Under the pieces are notes generated by a model. It was not told where the DNA came from. It searched no databases and saw only the letters and a list, made by a program, of their open reading frames with translations. From the NCBI GenBank assembly GCA_938010435.1, contig CALLUS010000020.1, forward strand, positions 1 through 43,500: a DNA stretch of 43,500 nucleotides, given 5' to 3'. This stretch comes from an uncultured Rhizobiaceae group bacterium. Lineage in GTDB: Bacteria; Pseudomonadota; Alphaproteobacteria; Rhizobiales; Rhizobiaceae. Of this stretch, positions 1 through 7,371 are shown one piece after another (the stretch's first letter is position 1; each line of letters starts with the position of its first letter). The position numbers and the translations under genes were made by a program.

Positions 1-288
1 CACATGGCGTCGAAGCGCTGAAAGCGAAAAGCCTGTCTGCTCCATTAGGAAGTTGTTCGAGGCCCAAACGATAGGCCGCCTGCCCTGCTCCCAGTCTTGC
101 GGCTTTGTAAAAGCTGCGAACGTATCCAGGAGTAACAAGTCTGGAGCCTTCAACCCGATAGCAGCTGCCACCTTCTTGGTTGCAGTTGTTGCTTGTGATT
201 TGGGTATAGAAAGCCGCTCACCGGCTTGTGCGTGCTTTTCAGCGACCACAAGGCCCGGCGTTGGCTTGCGCCATCCGTTATGTGTCAT
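1..288 (-). CDS. repC: RepC replication initiator, N-terminal part (cut by window edge)
   Basis: Replication initiator of repABC plasmids, which binds an origin that in this family lies within repC itself. The frame opens with ATG at 288 and runs 96 codons without a stop to base 1. It starts MTHNGWRKPTPGL and contains LLLLDTFAAFTK, RRPIVWASNNFL and LSALRRHV, the winged-helix pattern at the RepC N-terminus (known: LxAL...VxxSNxxL...LRRHL). An AAAGGAGG ribosome site lies about 13 bases upstream of the ATG. It is the third gene of repA-repB-repC, separated from repB by 212 bases that hold the candidate antisense RNA. The C-terminus and origin are outside the window. The family call is firm because position and motifs agree. 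Confidence 0.9.
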   Translation of the reverse strand, partial: MTHNGWRKPTPGLVVAEKHAQAGERLSIPKSQATTATKKVAAAIGLKAPDLLLLDTFAAFTKPQDWEQGRRPIVWASNNFLMEQTGFSLSALRRHV

Positions 289-358
289 GATGGTTTTGAA
301 ACCTCCTTTAGTTGAAAGAAGGCAAAAGATTCCCGTTCACCGAATCGATGTTATTCAG

Positions 359-387
359 TTGACAGTGATTCGCGGGAGAGTTATCTA
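359..387 (+). promoter_or_regulatory. candidate promoter of the antisense ctRNA
   Basis: A perfect -35 TTGACA at 359-364 is followed after 17 bases by TATCTA at 382-387. It points against repABC, inside the repB-repC gap, where repABC plasmids carry the promoter of their small counter-transcribed RNA. The -10 is weak, so the call rests on the -35, the spacing and the location. Confidence 0.55.
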
Positions 388-393
388 GTCATT

Positions 394-445
394 GCTACAT
401 AATTAGATGAGCTCCTTTACCGCATGGTTTGGGGGCTTTTCTTTT
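394..445 (+). ncRNA. candidate incA/ctRNA, antisense to the repC leader
   Basis: repABC plasmids encode a roughly 50-60 nt RNA between repB and repC, transcribed against the operon, that lowers RepC synthesis and causes incompatibility (known). Here the promoter at 359-387 would start a transcript near 394. It could end at a stem pairing AGCTCC (410-415) with GGGGCT (432-437), which runs into a T-rich tract TTTTCTTTT to about 445. Size, strand, place and terminator all fit. Both ends are inferred, with no transcript evidence. Confidence 0.55.
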
Positions 446-500
446 GCCGTTAAATCAAATTCGTTCCCTTCTGTTCACATCAATCATCTCAATGAACCCC

Positions 501-1493
501 CTATTCTGGGTTCTTTGATTGTTTTTGTTGAGCTTGAAATCGCTCGAACGACTCCTCGATCCAGCTGTCAATGTTCTTATCCAGCCAGTCGGCGAAAGCT
601 GCGTGCTTACCGCCGCGCTTGACCGACATGGCAATTGAAGAATTACCACTTTTGATTTGGACACCGTCGACTGGTTGTCGTGGAGAAGATGGCTTCACCT
701 TTTCATTCGGCTTAGAAATCGCCTTAATCAGGTGTGTCAGGCGGTCATCGGATGCCATATCGGCTGGACATTGTTCTAATAGCTTCAAGCAGGCCGCTTC
801 ATTTGCTTGGCTCTCTTCGATCGCAGACGACAGGAGCGTCCATTTTGGTCGGCCAGATTCTGGTGCTGATCCAATTGCGTCTCCGACAGTGTCTGGGATT
901 AAACGTGTAATCCGCTCCAACTGGGAGAGGGTATTCTTGCTAACCGATAGTGCCTGACAAGCAGTCGCGCGATCATAGCCTTGGTCGATGATCGCAGTTG
1001 CAAAACGCGCTCGCTCATAAAAGCTCAGATCTGCTCGGCTTGAATTCTCCAAGCCTTTTGCCATGAGAGCCTCTGTATCGTCCAAGGTTCTTATTAGCGA
1101 CTTGACGGGTATTCCCAAGCGTTTGCAGGCAAGGATGCGCCTTCTGCCATACACAACTTCAAAATGGCCATCGCGATCTTTCGACGGTCTGAGCAGGACT
1201 GGAACCTGTTGCCCAGCATTAGAAATACTATCGGCCAAATCCTCAATAGATTCAGGCATCTTATCGCTGTTAACAGCTGTTAACTCGGGATCTAATCGGT
1301 CTGGCGGTCCCCAAGGTAGTATGAGAGCTGTGTCGATATCTTGAATCCCCCCTAGCCCAGCCCGGATGGATCCAATGGTTCCTTTTGGCAGAGAACGTTG
1401 TGCTCTGTCCTTGTTAGTCGACTGGGTGTTTGACGCTTCAGCAGCAGCGGATATCGCTGCCATGATACCATCCTTATTTTTCTTTATCGCCAT
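501..1493 (-). CDS. repB: RepB, ParB-family plasmid partition protein
   Basis: Centromere-binding partition protein of the repABC operon (330 aa). It binds parS and is moved by the RepA ATPase. Visible features are PWGPPDRL (about residues 60-67), the ParB box with VVYGRRRILACKRL (about 113-126), and a following GLENSSRADLSFYERARFA segment, the ENxxRxDLSxxE pattern of RepB/ParB. A helix-turn-helix region follows (ATACQALSVSKNTLSQLERI). The start codon lies one base after the repA stop, so the two are likely translated together. One perfect parS copy lies inside the gene and encodes LTAVN at residues 71-75. The length is normal for RepB. Confidence 0.93.
   Translation of the reverse strand: MAIKKNKDGIMAAISAAAEASNTQSTNKDRAQRSLPKGTIGSIRAGLGGIQDIDTALILPWGPPDRLDPELTAVNSDKMPESIEDLADSISNAGQQVPVLLRPSKDRDGHFEVVYGRRRILACKRLGIPVKSLIRTLDDTEALMAKGLENSSRADLSFYERARFATAIIDQGYDRATACQALSVSKNTLSQLERITRLIPDTVGDAIGSAPESGRPKWTLLSSAIEESQANEAACLKLLEQCPADMASDDRLTHLIKAISKPNEKVKPSSPRQPVDGVQIKSGNSSIAMSVKRGGKHAAFADWLDKNIDSWIEESFERFQAQQKQSKNPE
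1269..1284. promoter_or_regulatory. parS centromere palindrome inside repB
   Basis: GTTAACAGCTGTTAAC is a perfect 16-bp palindrome identical to the copy upstream of repA and matching the known repABC parS pattern GTTNNCNGCNGNNAAC. It lies in frame inside repB. RepB should bind it; binding is inferred. Confidence 0.85.
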
Positions 1494-1494
1494 A

Positions 1495-2676
1495 TCACCT
1501 GCCCCATGCTGTCTGAATTAGCTTTGAAGCTTCAGCGCCCACGGCATCCATACTGGCTCTTGCTCTATCGTAGGTGGTACGCGTCATCTCCGAACGGTTG
1601 ACCTCGTAGATCGACATTTTGAGCATTGCCGCGTCAGCAATGCCGGTACTTCTCAAACCAGTTGATGCTAGCACACGATCCTGAAAGAGTGCTCGCATGA
1701 GGCTGACTATCTGCTGACTTGGAATATCCCCAGGATCATCACGGGTGATCAAAAAGGAGAAGAAGTCATGATCAAGTTTGGCTCCAGATTGTTCGATGAC
1801 TTCTAAATATGCCGATGTCATTTCAATGAACTGCTGTGTCGAAGCAAGGTCGAGCATGCTCGGCGTCATCGGTATGAGAACAGAAGAAGCAGCGTATAGG
1901 CCTGTCAGGGTGAGAAACCCGAGTGCAGGGGGACTATCAACCACAACCACATCGTAGTTGCTCTCAACTGATTGTATCGCGTTATGCAGGCGTTCAAAAA
2001 ATGCGACCCCTCTGCCCGCATTGACTGCGGTTTCGGTTTCAAACTCACTCAGGATCAGTTTGGCCGGTGCGAGATCCAAACCTGGGAAATAGGTTTGGAT
2101 AATTGCATCCGACATGGGGATCGGATCATCATAGCGAATTGCATCATAAATAGATGCGCCATCGAACTCCAATTCAGTTTGAATGCCGCAAAATCCGGTC
2201 AGACTTCCTTGAGGGTCAAGATCGATTGCGAGCACTCGATACCCACTCAAGGCCAGGTGGTGGCAAAGATGGATGGCAGATGTCGATTTTGCCGAGCCAC
2301 CTTTGAAATTCATCAGCTGGATGACCTGAAGTTTATCACCATCACGTCGACCGGGAATATACTTTCCAGGGGTCCTTGATCCGTCTTCAAGCACTCGCCT
2401 GATGGCGAGCAACTCAGCACCGGAATAAAATCGGCGGCTCTTTTTAACTATCTCCGGTTCGGGTATTGAGCCATCGCTATGGCACTTTCGCAAGAACTGC
2501 CCTGTGACTCCCAAAAGCTCCGCAGCTTCAGTTGCGCTGAAATGCCTGAGTTGCTTTCGAGCGTCGGGAGCATATGCTTGCTGTAGATGTGTGGACAACG
2601 CTGTGTGGAGACGGTTTGACATCTCACGCGTAAGTTCGGATTGTGTAGTTGCCTGAATGGGCGCCGTCTGGATCAT
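1495..2676 (-). CDS. repA: RepA, ParA-type partition ATPase and repABC autorepressor
   Basis: ParA-family ATPase (393 aa) that segregates the plasmid with RepB and, in this family, represses its own operon. The N-terminus carries a helix-turn-helix typical of RepA (FSATEAAELLGVTGQFLRKC, about residues 46-65). The deviant Walker A KGGSAKST is at 125-132, the A' motif DLDPQGSLT at about 152-160, and a Walker B-like VVVVDSPPALGFLT follows. It is the first gene of repABC and reads away from the parS at 2818. The start ATG at 2676 is in the expected place for the family length. An inverted repeat 56-72 bases upstream may be its operator. Confidence 0.95.
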   Translation of the reverse strand: MIQTAPIQATTQSELTREMSNRLHTALSTHLQQAYAPDARKQLRHFSATEAAELLGVTGQFLRKCHSDGSIPEPEIVKKSRRFYSGAELLAIRRVLEDGSRTPGKYIPGRRDGDKLQVIQLMNFKGGSAKSTSAIHLCHHLALSGYRVLAIDLDPQGSLTGFCGIQTELEFDGASIYDAIRYDDPIPMSDAIIQTYFPGLDLAPAKLILSEFETETAVNAGRGVAFFERLHNAIQSVESNYDVVVVDSPPALGFLTLTGLYAASSVLIPMTPSMLDLASTQQFIEMTSAYLEVIEQSGAKLDHDFFSFLITRDDPGDIPSQQIVSLMRALFQDRVLASTGLRSTGIADAAMLKMSIYEVNRSEMTRTTYDRARASMDAVGAEASKLIQTAWGR

Positions 2677-2731
2677 GGTTGCAGTTTCTCGGCCAATTGC
2701 TGTTCATTTGCGCAACTTGGCACCAAACTGT

Positions 2732-2748
2732 CTTAATTTTTAGTTAAG
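2732..2748. promoter_or_regulatory. inverted repeat upstream of repA, possible operator
   Basis: CTTAA and TTAAG flank a 7-base AT-rich centre, overlapping a minus-strand TTGACT box. RepA and RepB of repABC plasmids repress their operon from sites near the repA promoter (known). Assigning this repeat to that role is inference. Confidence 0.35.
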
Positions 2749-2817
2749 TCAAGCCTGCGTGGCTCCCACAATGCCCCAATTTGATCCAAATGCCGAAAAT
2801 TCAACAAATACGACCCA

Positions 2818-2833
2818 GTTAACAGCTGTTAAC
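2818..2833. promoter_or_regulatory. parS centromere palindrome upstream of repA
   Basis: A perfect 16-bp palindrome GTTAACAGCTGTTAAC, identical to the repABC parS pattern and to the copy within repB. Its position 142 bases upstream of repA is one of the known parS places. Confidence 0.9.
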
Positions 2834-3159
2834 AGCCAAAATCCATGCCTTTACCGGCCCGTTTTCGGAGTTTTCAGACATTTTAGTCGTTTCTAGAGAG
2901 AATCGATTCGGATGAATGATTGAGGATTGGCTGAAATGTTGATGTGAAGCTCTACCACGTGGTTTTGTGTTTCTTCTGATATGGGTGCGTGGCGGAGAAC
3001 CCTCCTCTACACAATCACTAAACAGGTTCCCTGCTCCAGCAACACCCGTGTCCTCGGCTGCGCCTGTGGGCCGCGCCAGTATTGCTTCCGGTGATGCTCC
3101 GATACAGAACCATCCGCCTTGTTACGACCCATCGAAACACAAACAACATGGAGACTAAC

Positions 3160-3489
3160 ATGATTAATACAGCTCAATTCCGCATCATCGGCCGCATCGG
3201 TTCAATTACAAGACTGGAAAAACTAACTCGCATCTCAATCGCATCAGACCGAAACCTGAAAGACAACGAAGGCAATTGGTCCACAGAGACGAATTGGAAT
3301 TCGATCGCAGTATTCTCTGAGGCCATCCGTAAAAGGCTATCAAACGACCAAATTGCGAAGCAAGGCAATCAGTTGATAATTGAAGGTACAATACAATCCA
3401 GCTCCTACGAAAAAGGCGGATCACAGGTCTACTCAGTCGATCTGATCGCCCAAGAGATGGAAATTCTCTCTTTCGCCAAAAGCTCTTAG
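3160..3489 (+). CDS. single-stranded DNA-binding protein, short SSB-like OB fold
   Basis: A 109-aa OB-fold protein that would coat single-stranded plasmid DNA during replication or transfer. It opens MINTAQFRIIGRIGSI, keeps the SSB pattern of a hydrophobic strand, charged loop (ASDRNLKDNEG) and NWNSIAVFSEAI, and has the IEGTIQSSSYEKGG loop seen in SSB family proteins. It ends shortly after the OB fold and lacks the acidic DDDIPF-like tail used for partner binding. I chose ATG 3160 because GGAG lies six bases before it; upstream in-frame starts (3082, 3148) lack such a site. It is divergent from repA and convergent with the Fic gene. Confidence 0.8.
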   Translation: MINTAQFRIIGRIGSITRLEKLTRISIASDRNLKDNEGNWSTETNWNSIAVFSEAIRKRLSNDQIAKQGNQLIIEGTIQSSSYEKGGSQVYSVDLIAQEMEILSFAKSS

Positions 3490-3498
3490 ATTTCGACG

Positions 3499-3521
3499 GC
3501 TGGGTGGTTAAGCCACCCAGC
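3499..3521. terminator. hairpin between convergent ssb and fic genes
   Basis: GCTGGGTGG (3499-3507) pairs perfectly with CCACCCAGC (3513-3521) around a 5-base loop. It lies exactly between the two convergent stop codons and touches the fic stop. No strong T-tract is seen, so efficiency is uncertain. Confidence 0.55.
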
Positions 3522-4912
3522 TAGAAATCGTGACCTTCACGTTTAATCCTGCGTTCTTGAACGCGTTCAAGATTTTCAACTTCCCGGCCTAATTGCTGGT
3601 CACTCATACCCCCAGCACGAGCAGCATCAAAAGCCCGTTCTGTTGATCGCTCTAATTCTTTTACATTGGACGCATTGCCCAAATCGATCTGAGCTGACCG
3701 GAATGCAGCGTCACTCGCCCATTCAGGAGCATCTATGAAGGAAGATTGCTCCCGACTTAGCTTTGCGACAATCCGATGTGGCTCTCGGTCACTGTTGTCG
3801 AATAGCGTTGTATTGTCGGACTTGGAAATGGCGATCGGTAAATTTTCAAGTGAACGAGTGAAACGTTGTTGGATGTCCTCGTCAGGTACTGAGTGCCCGC
3901 CAGCTTCTATACGTGCCGCAACTCGAGCCTTTGCAAGCTCCACATCTGACAGACCGATGAACTTGAGATCGATGCGGAACCCTTGTTCTTTCGCCTTATC
4001 AATAAGGTTCATGGTCGATTGACCGGATAGCGTGGCCTCAACCACGAACGACTTACCTTTGAACAGCAAATCATTGCGTTCATCTAAAGCACGCTTTCCT
4101 GCACGGCGGCCTGCGGATTCTGGATCGTTGGGACTAATGGCGCGAGCAATTGCGTCTGGATCGATGATCTTTGCCACGCCGAATGCACCTGAAGCGGTCA
4201 AAGAGCTCTTACCAGAACCATTTGGCCCGGCTACAATCGTTAGAACCGGTTGTTCAGTTGTATTGTTTTCAATATCTGGCGCACTTAACCCGGGAAGAAC
4301 AGCCAGTGTCCGCGCTGACTGCTCTAAACCCAGCTGGCCGTCGCGAATGAAGGGCTTCAAATAGTTGGTAAGGTGACCCTTGTTTGGCTCATCTAGTTCA
4401 AGGGTGAGGGCAGTTAGGTAATCCGGCTTGTTCGTTTCTGGCCAAGCAATGTGGAAATAGGCACGTCGCGCGAGCTCCGAGACAACAGCTGTAATTGTAC
4501 GTCCATTGCCCTCTAAAAATGGGTGAGCATAAGCAAGCTCTCCAATAACTTTACCGGGATCAGCACGAAACTTTGCTGGATCATTGCCATTGTCGAGCGC
4601 ATGAGCGACGCCATGCGGGACATAGGGTGCCATCTGAAACGAGATAGCACCTTTTGTGATATTCAAATCGGACGCATTTTGGCTGCGATCTTCGCCAGCC
4701 CAGGGATAAACGTCTGAAAACAGTGTCTTGTGCGCTTTTTGAACGTGTTCAAGATTTAGATCGCCGGCATCTTTAAGTAACTGCAGAGCTTTGACGATAT
4801 TGCCTGCAAAAGCATTGTGCTCGAGACGGCGAACAATCGCTGGATCATTAATACCAGCATGATTTCGCAGATAACCACGTATTTCGTTGTCGTTGAATGG
4901 ATCAAAGGTCAT
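3521..4912 (-). CDS. Fic domain fused to zeta-toxin-like P-loop kinase
   Basis: A two-domain 463-aa protein, probably the toxin of a toxin-antitoxin pair. Residues about 1-200 are a Fic domain with the complete catalytic motif HPFLEGNGRT at 130-139, which transfers AMP or a related group to a target hydroxyl (known). Residues about 223-420 are a zeta-toxin-like kinase domain: Walker A GPNGSGKSS at 229-237, then DPDAIA (251-256) and VEATLSG (about 291-297). In the zeta family the substrate is a UDP-amino sugar, but the target here is unknown. The C-terminus is charged and probably helical. It overlaps the upstream 157-aa gene by four bases (ATGA), so the two are translationally coupled. Both active sites look intact. 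Confidence 0.85.
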   Translation of the reverse strand: MTFDPFNDNEIRGYLRNHAGINDPAIVRRLEHNAFAGNIVKALQLLKDAGDLNLEHVQKAHKTLFSDVYPWAGEDRSQNASDLNITKGAISFQMAPYVPHGVAHALDNGNDPAKFRADPGKVIGELAYAHPFLEGNGRTITAVVSELARRAYFHIAWPETNKPDYLTALTLELDEPNKGHLTNYLKPFIRDGQLGLEQSARTLAVLPGLSAPDIENNTTEQPVLTIVAGPNGSGKSSLTASGAFGVAKIIDPDAIARAISPNDPESAGRRAGKRALDERNDLLFKGKSFVVEATLSGQSTMNLIDKAKEQGFRIDLKFIGLSDVELAKARVAARIEAGGHSVPDEDIQQRFTRSLENLPIAISKSDNTTLFDNSDREPHRIVAKLSREQSSFIDAPEWASDAAFRSAQIDLGNASNVKELERSTERAFDAARAGGMSDQQLGREVENLERVQERRIKREGHDF

Positions 4913-5382
4913 TGTTTTTGAAGAAGCTCTTCAAGGTAACGACCGTGCAGTTTGGTTAGTTCAACTCCATCTACGGCTCCGCTACGGCGAAGACCGATGA
5001 TGAGTTGTTCGACTTCATCAGATTGAACATCGTCTCCAGCATTTGCGGTTATTGCTTCACACCAAGAATCCAGTTCTGTTTTGTCTGAATGGATATGATT
5101 GAGGAAAGCGAGTTCTCGAATTTCCAATTCGGCACTGTCTGGTGCTGGCGGAAACGTTTCACCTGGTGCGTAAGCACGTACTCCATCTTGGTCTTCCAAA
5201 ACATGATTGCCATCATCGTCGACATAAGTGATTGAGCCACCAAGCCGTATTCTGTGTGCTAGATGATTTTCTAGGCGCTGACGAAATCCTGAATTTTTTG
5301 CTTCGTTGGATATCGCTTTCGCAGAAGAATCTATGCTCGGATCAACTAAAGTTCCGCCTGTGATTTTAGTGTCCTTGGACAT
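4909..5382 (-). CDS. partner of Fic-zeta toxin, candidate antitoxin
   Basis: A 157-aa protein that I do not recognise by family. It lies directly upstream of the Fic-zeta gene with a four-base overlap, the usual place of a class I Fic antitoxin such as VbhA. It is acidic. It has a variable N-terminus, a middle segment LGGSITYVDDDGNHVLEDQDG and a helical C-terminal half (about 95-157). The class I inhibitory motif is [S/T]xxxE[G/N]; here I find SxxxE sites (for example SDEVEQ) but none followed by G or N. Inhibition is therefore inferred from position. No signal peptide or membrane segment is visible. Confidence 0.6.
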   Translation of the reverse strand: MSKDTKITGGTLVDPSIDSSAKAISNEAKNSGFRQRLENHLAHRIRLGGSITYVDDDGNHVLEDQDGVRAYAPGETFPPAPDSAELEIRELAFLNHIHSDKTELDSWCEAITANAGDDVQSDEVEQLIIGLRRSGAVDGVELTKLHGRYLEELLQKQ

Positions 5383-5464
5383 TACCGTAACCCTTCAAAG
5401 TACTGAATTATTCTTAGCAGTTTTTGGGATATTTCTCAACGAAATCTCTTTTGGTGAAGAGAGT

Positions 5465-5486
5465 GGCCGGCTCTTTCGAGCCGACC
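5465..5486 (-). terminator. GAAA-capped hairpin after DUF736 gene
   Basis: On the minus strand GGTCGGCTC and GAGCCGGCC form a nine-pair stem (one G-T) closed by a GAAA tetraloop, just past the DUF736 stop and before the toxin-antitoxin pair. The bases after it are pyrimidine-rich (ACTCTCTTC) rather than a pure T-run. Confidence 0.6.
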
Positions 5487-5501
5487 TGGGAGGGGAGGGT
5501 A

Positions 5502-5846
5502 TTATGCTGCTTCTTTGCGTTCTGGACCCCAAGGGATAACTGCCTGGACACTGTCTTCATCTTGACCCGCAGCTTTACCGAGATTGGCATTGAAGCCGTA
5601 GTCGCGGATCGAGAGAGTGAAGTAGTCAGCGCCGGTTTCTTGGTTCTGCTTTTTCCAAACACCACCGCATTCGATCAGTTTACCGCGAGGGGAGCGGGCA
5701 AAGACACGATGAGTTGGAGCCATTGGATTGTCGCTGTTGTTTGGCTCGATGGTTACATCGACGTCGAATGTCAGTGTTGAGATTGAACCAGTTCCTTTTG
5801 AAGTTTCGATGTTGTCGTTGTGGAATTTGATGATGTTCGTATTCAT
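5502..5846 (-). CDS. DUF736 family plasmid protein
   Basis: A 114-aa cytoplasmic protein of the DUF736 family, frequent on alphaproteobacterial plasmids and of unknown role. The family pattern is visible: a first strand block (SISTLTFDVDVTIEPNN), then MAPTHRVFA, then VWKKQNQETGADYFTLSIRD and a hydrophobic end NANLGKAAG. A GGAG site lies shortly before the ATG. The 5' leader carries a 37-bp element repeated before the DUF2493 gene, which suggests the two are controlled alike. It is set apart from the downstream toxin-antitoxin pair by a hairpin. Confidence 0.8.
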   Translation of the reverse strand: MNTNIIKFHNDNIETSKGTGSISTLTFDVDVTIEPNNSDNPMAPTHRVFARSPRGKLIECGGVWKKQNQETGADYFTLSIRDYGFNANLGKAAGQDEDSVQAVIPWGPERKEAA

Positions 5847-5962
5847 TGCCGTTCTCCTTGATGGCGTTGCGAATGATGGTCATAGGGCAGGGGGCTTAGA
5901 CACAGCCCAACCGAAGGGAACCGGAGGCGCAGCAAAGCGGAGAGGGGCAGTCAGGCTGATTT

Positions 5963-5999
5963 TTGTTTCGCGAGGAATGGCCGCTTGCGGACAGGGGAA
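5963..5999 (-). repeat. dispersed leader repeat A, copy 1
   Basis: A 37-base element upstream of DUF736 that recurs at 11067-11103 with one mismatch. On the minus (transcribed) strand it contains CCGCAAGCGG, a small stem with a two-base loop, followed by CCATTCCTCGCG. Weaker similarity continues downstream for about 35 bases (GCTTYGCTGCG). Confidence 0.75.
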
Positions 6000-6166
6000 A
6001 AAACCGACTGACAACCTTTTGGGCAAAGTCGACACCTGCGACCAACATTTAATAAAGCAAAGCCCACTTAGGAGAACGCTGTTGAATCCGATACTATCAA
6101 AATGTCGACCACATGCGATGCTTCAGTTGGTGCTCGCACAATTGCACTTGATATTGACTCTTGATC

Positions 6167-6180
6167 TTATCATATGATAA
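6167..6180. promoter_or_regulatory. palindromic operator of the Xre-RES module
   Basis: TTATCATATGATAA is a perfect 14-bp palindrome 28 bases before the antitoxin ATG, followed by a second smaller dyad (ATGATAATTCAT, 6184-6195). A TTGACT box lies at 6154-6159. Autorepression by the antitoxin is usual for such modules; binding here is inferred. Confidence 0.6.
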
Positions 6181-6208
6181 ACAATGATAATTCATATGAG
6201 GTAACACT

Positions 6209-6625
6209 ATGTCTTTTGCTGCTATCCAAACTCCTGAAACCAATCGATTGGTTCCGTTGAGTGAAAAAGATCAAATTACCGCCGTCGTGAAGGCAGTCGT
6301 TCGAACCGCCGACGCATGGGGATTGACCAATAGTGAAGCTGCGTCATTGTTTGACGTGCCCACCGCCACTTGGAGCCGAATGAAATCCGGCACCTATAAA
6401 GGCAACCTGGATCAGGACAAAGTGACCCGTGCAAGTCTTTTGATTGGTTTGTTTAAAGGTCTACGCCTGCTGTTTAATGGACCTCTGACGTATGCCTGGC
6501 CCAAAACAAAAAACACAGGTGAAGACTTCGGTGGGCAAACACCCGTTGAAGTCATGATTGCTGGCGGCATCCCTTCAATGATGCGTGCTCGACAGCATAT
6601 TGATGCTCTTCGAGGTGGGATGTGA
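6209..6625 (+). CDS. Xre/MbcA/ParS-type antitoxin
   Basis: A 138-aa antitoxin of the Xre/MbcA/ParS toxin-binding family, paired with RES-domain toxins. The N-terminal half has the Xre-like helix-turn-helix (AADAWGLTNSEAASLFDVP-like region, about residues 32-55, followed by TWSRMKSG). The C-terminal part has the toxin-binding signature: LIGLFKGLRLLF, then a P-x-x-W-P (TYAWPKTKN) turn, and GQTPVEVMIAGG (about 109-120), as in MbcA-like proteins. GAGG lies seven bases before the ATG. The stop overlaps the RES gene by four bases. Palindromes just upstream suggest it represses its own promoter. Confidence 0.85.
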   Translation: MSFAAIQTPETNRLVPLSEKDQITAVVKAVVRTADAWGLTNSEAASLFDVPTATWSRMKSGTYKGNLDQDKVTRASLLIGLFKGLRLLFNGPLTYAWPKTKNTGEDFGGQTPVEVMIAGGIPSMMRARQHIDALRGGM

Positions 6626-7329
6626 TTGATCCTGCCAAGGTTCCAAAAGTTGCTTTCAATGAAAGAGATACGATCAGACTTATTTCAACGGCATTTATAG
6701 ACGAACCGGCACTCGTTCCACTCGTTGACGATGATGCCGAGTTAGCATTCTTAGAACACCTTGAGGGACTGACATCATCCCGACTGAACACGGGTATTCC
6801 CCTGCCACCGGGAGTGTCTGCTCTCGAGCTTTTAAGTGAGCGCGACGGATATGGCTGGTCTTTTATAAACGCTGCATTTTGCTATACGCGATCAACCGGC
6901 AACCGCTTCAATGGTCCTGAGCGGGGAGCATGGTATGCGAGCTGGGGAGAAGATGCAGCGCAAACGTCACAAGCCGAGGTTTCGTGGCATTTGACGCGGG
7001 AGCTTGAAGCGACTGGTGTTTTTGACAACGTGACATCATATCGCGAATTGATCGCCGGCTTTATCGTCGACATGCATGATCTACGTGAATTTGCTGGTGA
7101 TGCTGTGTTTTCGCCTGATCCAACCCAATCTTATCCAAAGGGTCAGTCTTTGGCACAAACACTTCTGCAATCTGGGGCGCACGGGGTTATCTACCCATCT
7201 GCCAGATTTACTGGTGGCACATGTCTAGCGGCGTTTCGCCCAAGAGCGGTTCAAAATGTCAGACAAGGTCAGACATGGAAGTTTAGTTGGAACCGGAAAC
7301 GAGTCCCCGACATTGAGCTATGGTCATGA
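6622..7329 (+). CDS. RES-domain toxin (NAD+-degrading family)
   Basis: A 235-aa RES-domain protein. Characterised RES toxins break down NAD+ (known). The family core RxxGPxxGAWYAS (about residues 92-106), the conserved Glu in AEVSWHLTRE (about 116-125) and the downstream SGAHGVIYPSARF segment (about 187-199) are all present. The start is GTG at 6622, overlapping the antitoxin stop in GTGA, which implies coupled translation. It has no signal peptide. The active-site Arg, Tyr and Glu are visible and the gene looks intact. The pair would serve plasmid maintenance or phage defence. Confidence 0.85.
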   Translation: MIDPAKVPKVAFNERDTIRLISTAFIDEPALVPLVDDDAELAFLEHLEGLTSSRLNTGIPLPPGVSALELLSERDGYGWSFINAAFCYTRSTGNRFNGPERGAWYASWGEDAAQTSQAEVSWHLTRELEATGVFDNVTSYRELIAGFIVDMHDLREFAGDAVFSPDPTQSYPKGQSLAQTLLQSGAHGVIYPSARFTGGTCLAAFRPRAVQNVRQGQTWKFSWNRKRVPDIELWS

Positions 7330-7371
7330 GCCATAATAATTAGGGCACGAGTTTGTGCAAGAAGGCCCCCA

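Larger units (their letters stand above)
2677..3159. other. repA-ssb divergent intergenic region
   Basis: This 483-base stretch separates repA (minus) from ssb (plus). It holds the inverted repeat at 2732-2748, an outward TTGACT box on the minus strand (2752-2747), the parS at 2818-2833, and the ssb ribosome site GGAG at 3150-3153. A short plus-strand frame across 2967-3158 has no recognisable protein character and I do not call it. Confidence 0.6.
5847..6208. other. divergent intergenic region, DUF736 / RES-module
   Basis: 362 bases without a gene. The left half is the long DUF736 leader with repeat A (5963-5999). The right half, rich in A and T near 6150-6200, holds the operator-promoter of the antitoxin-toxin pair. 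I see no coding frame with protein-like character. Confidence 0.6.

Noticed and set aside
2967-3158. 63-aa plus-strand open frame before ssb
   Set aside because: No ribosome site, no protein-like pattern, and it runs into the ssb ribosome site region; treated as spacer.
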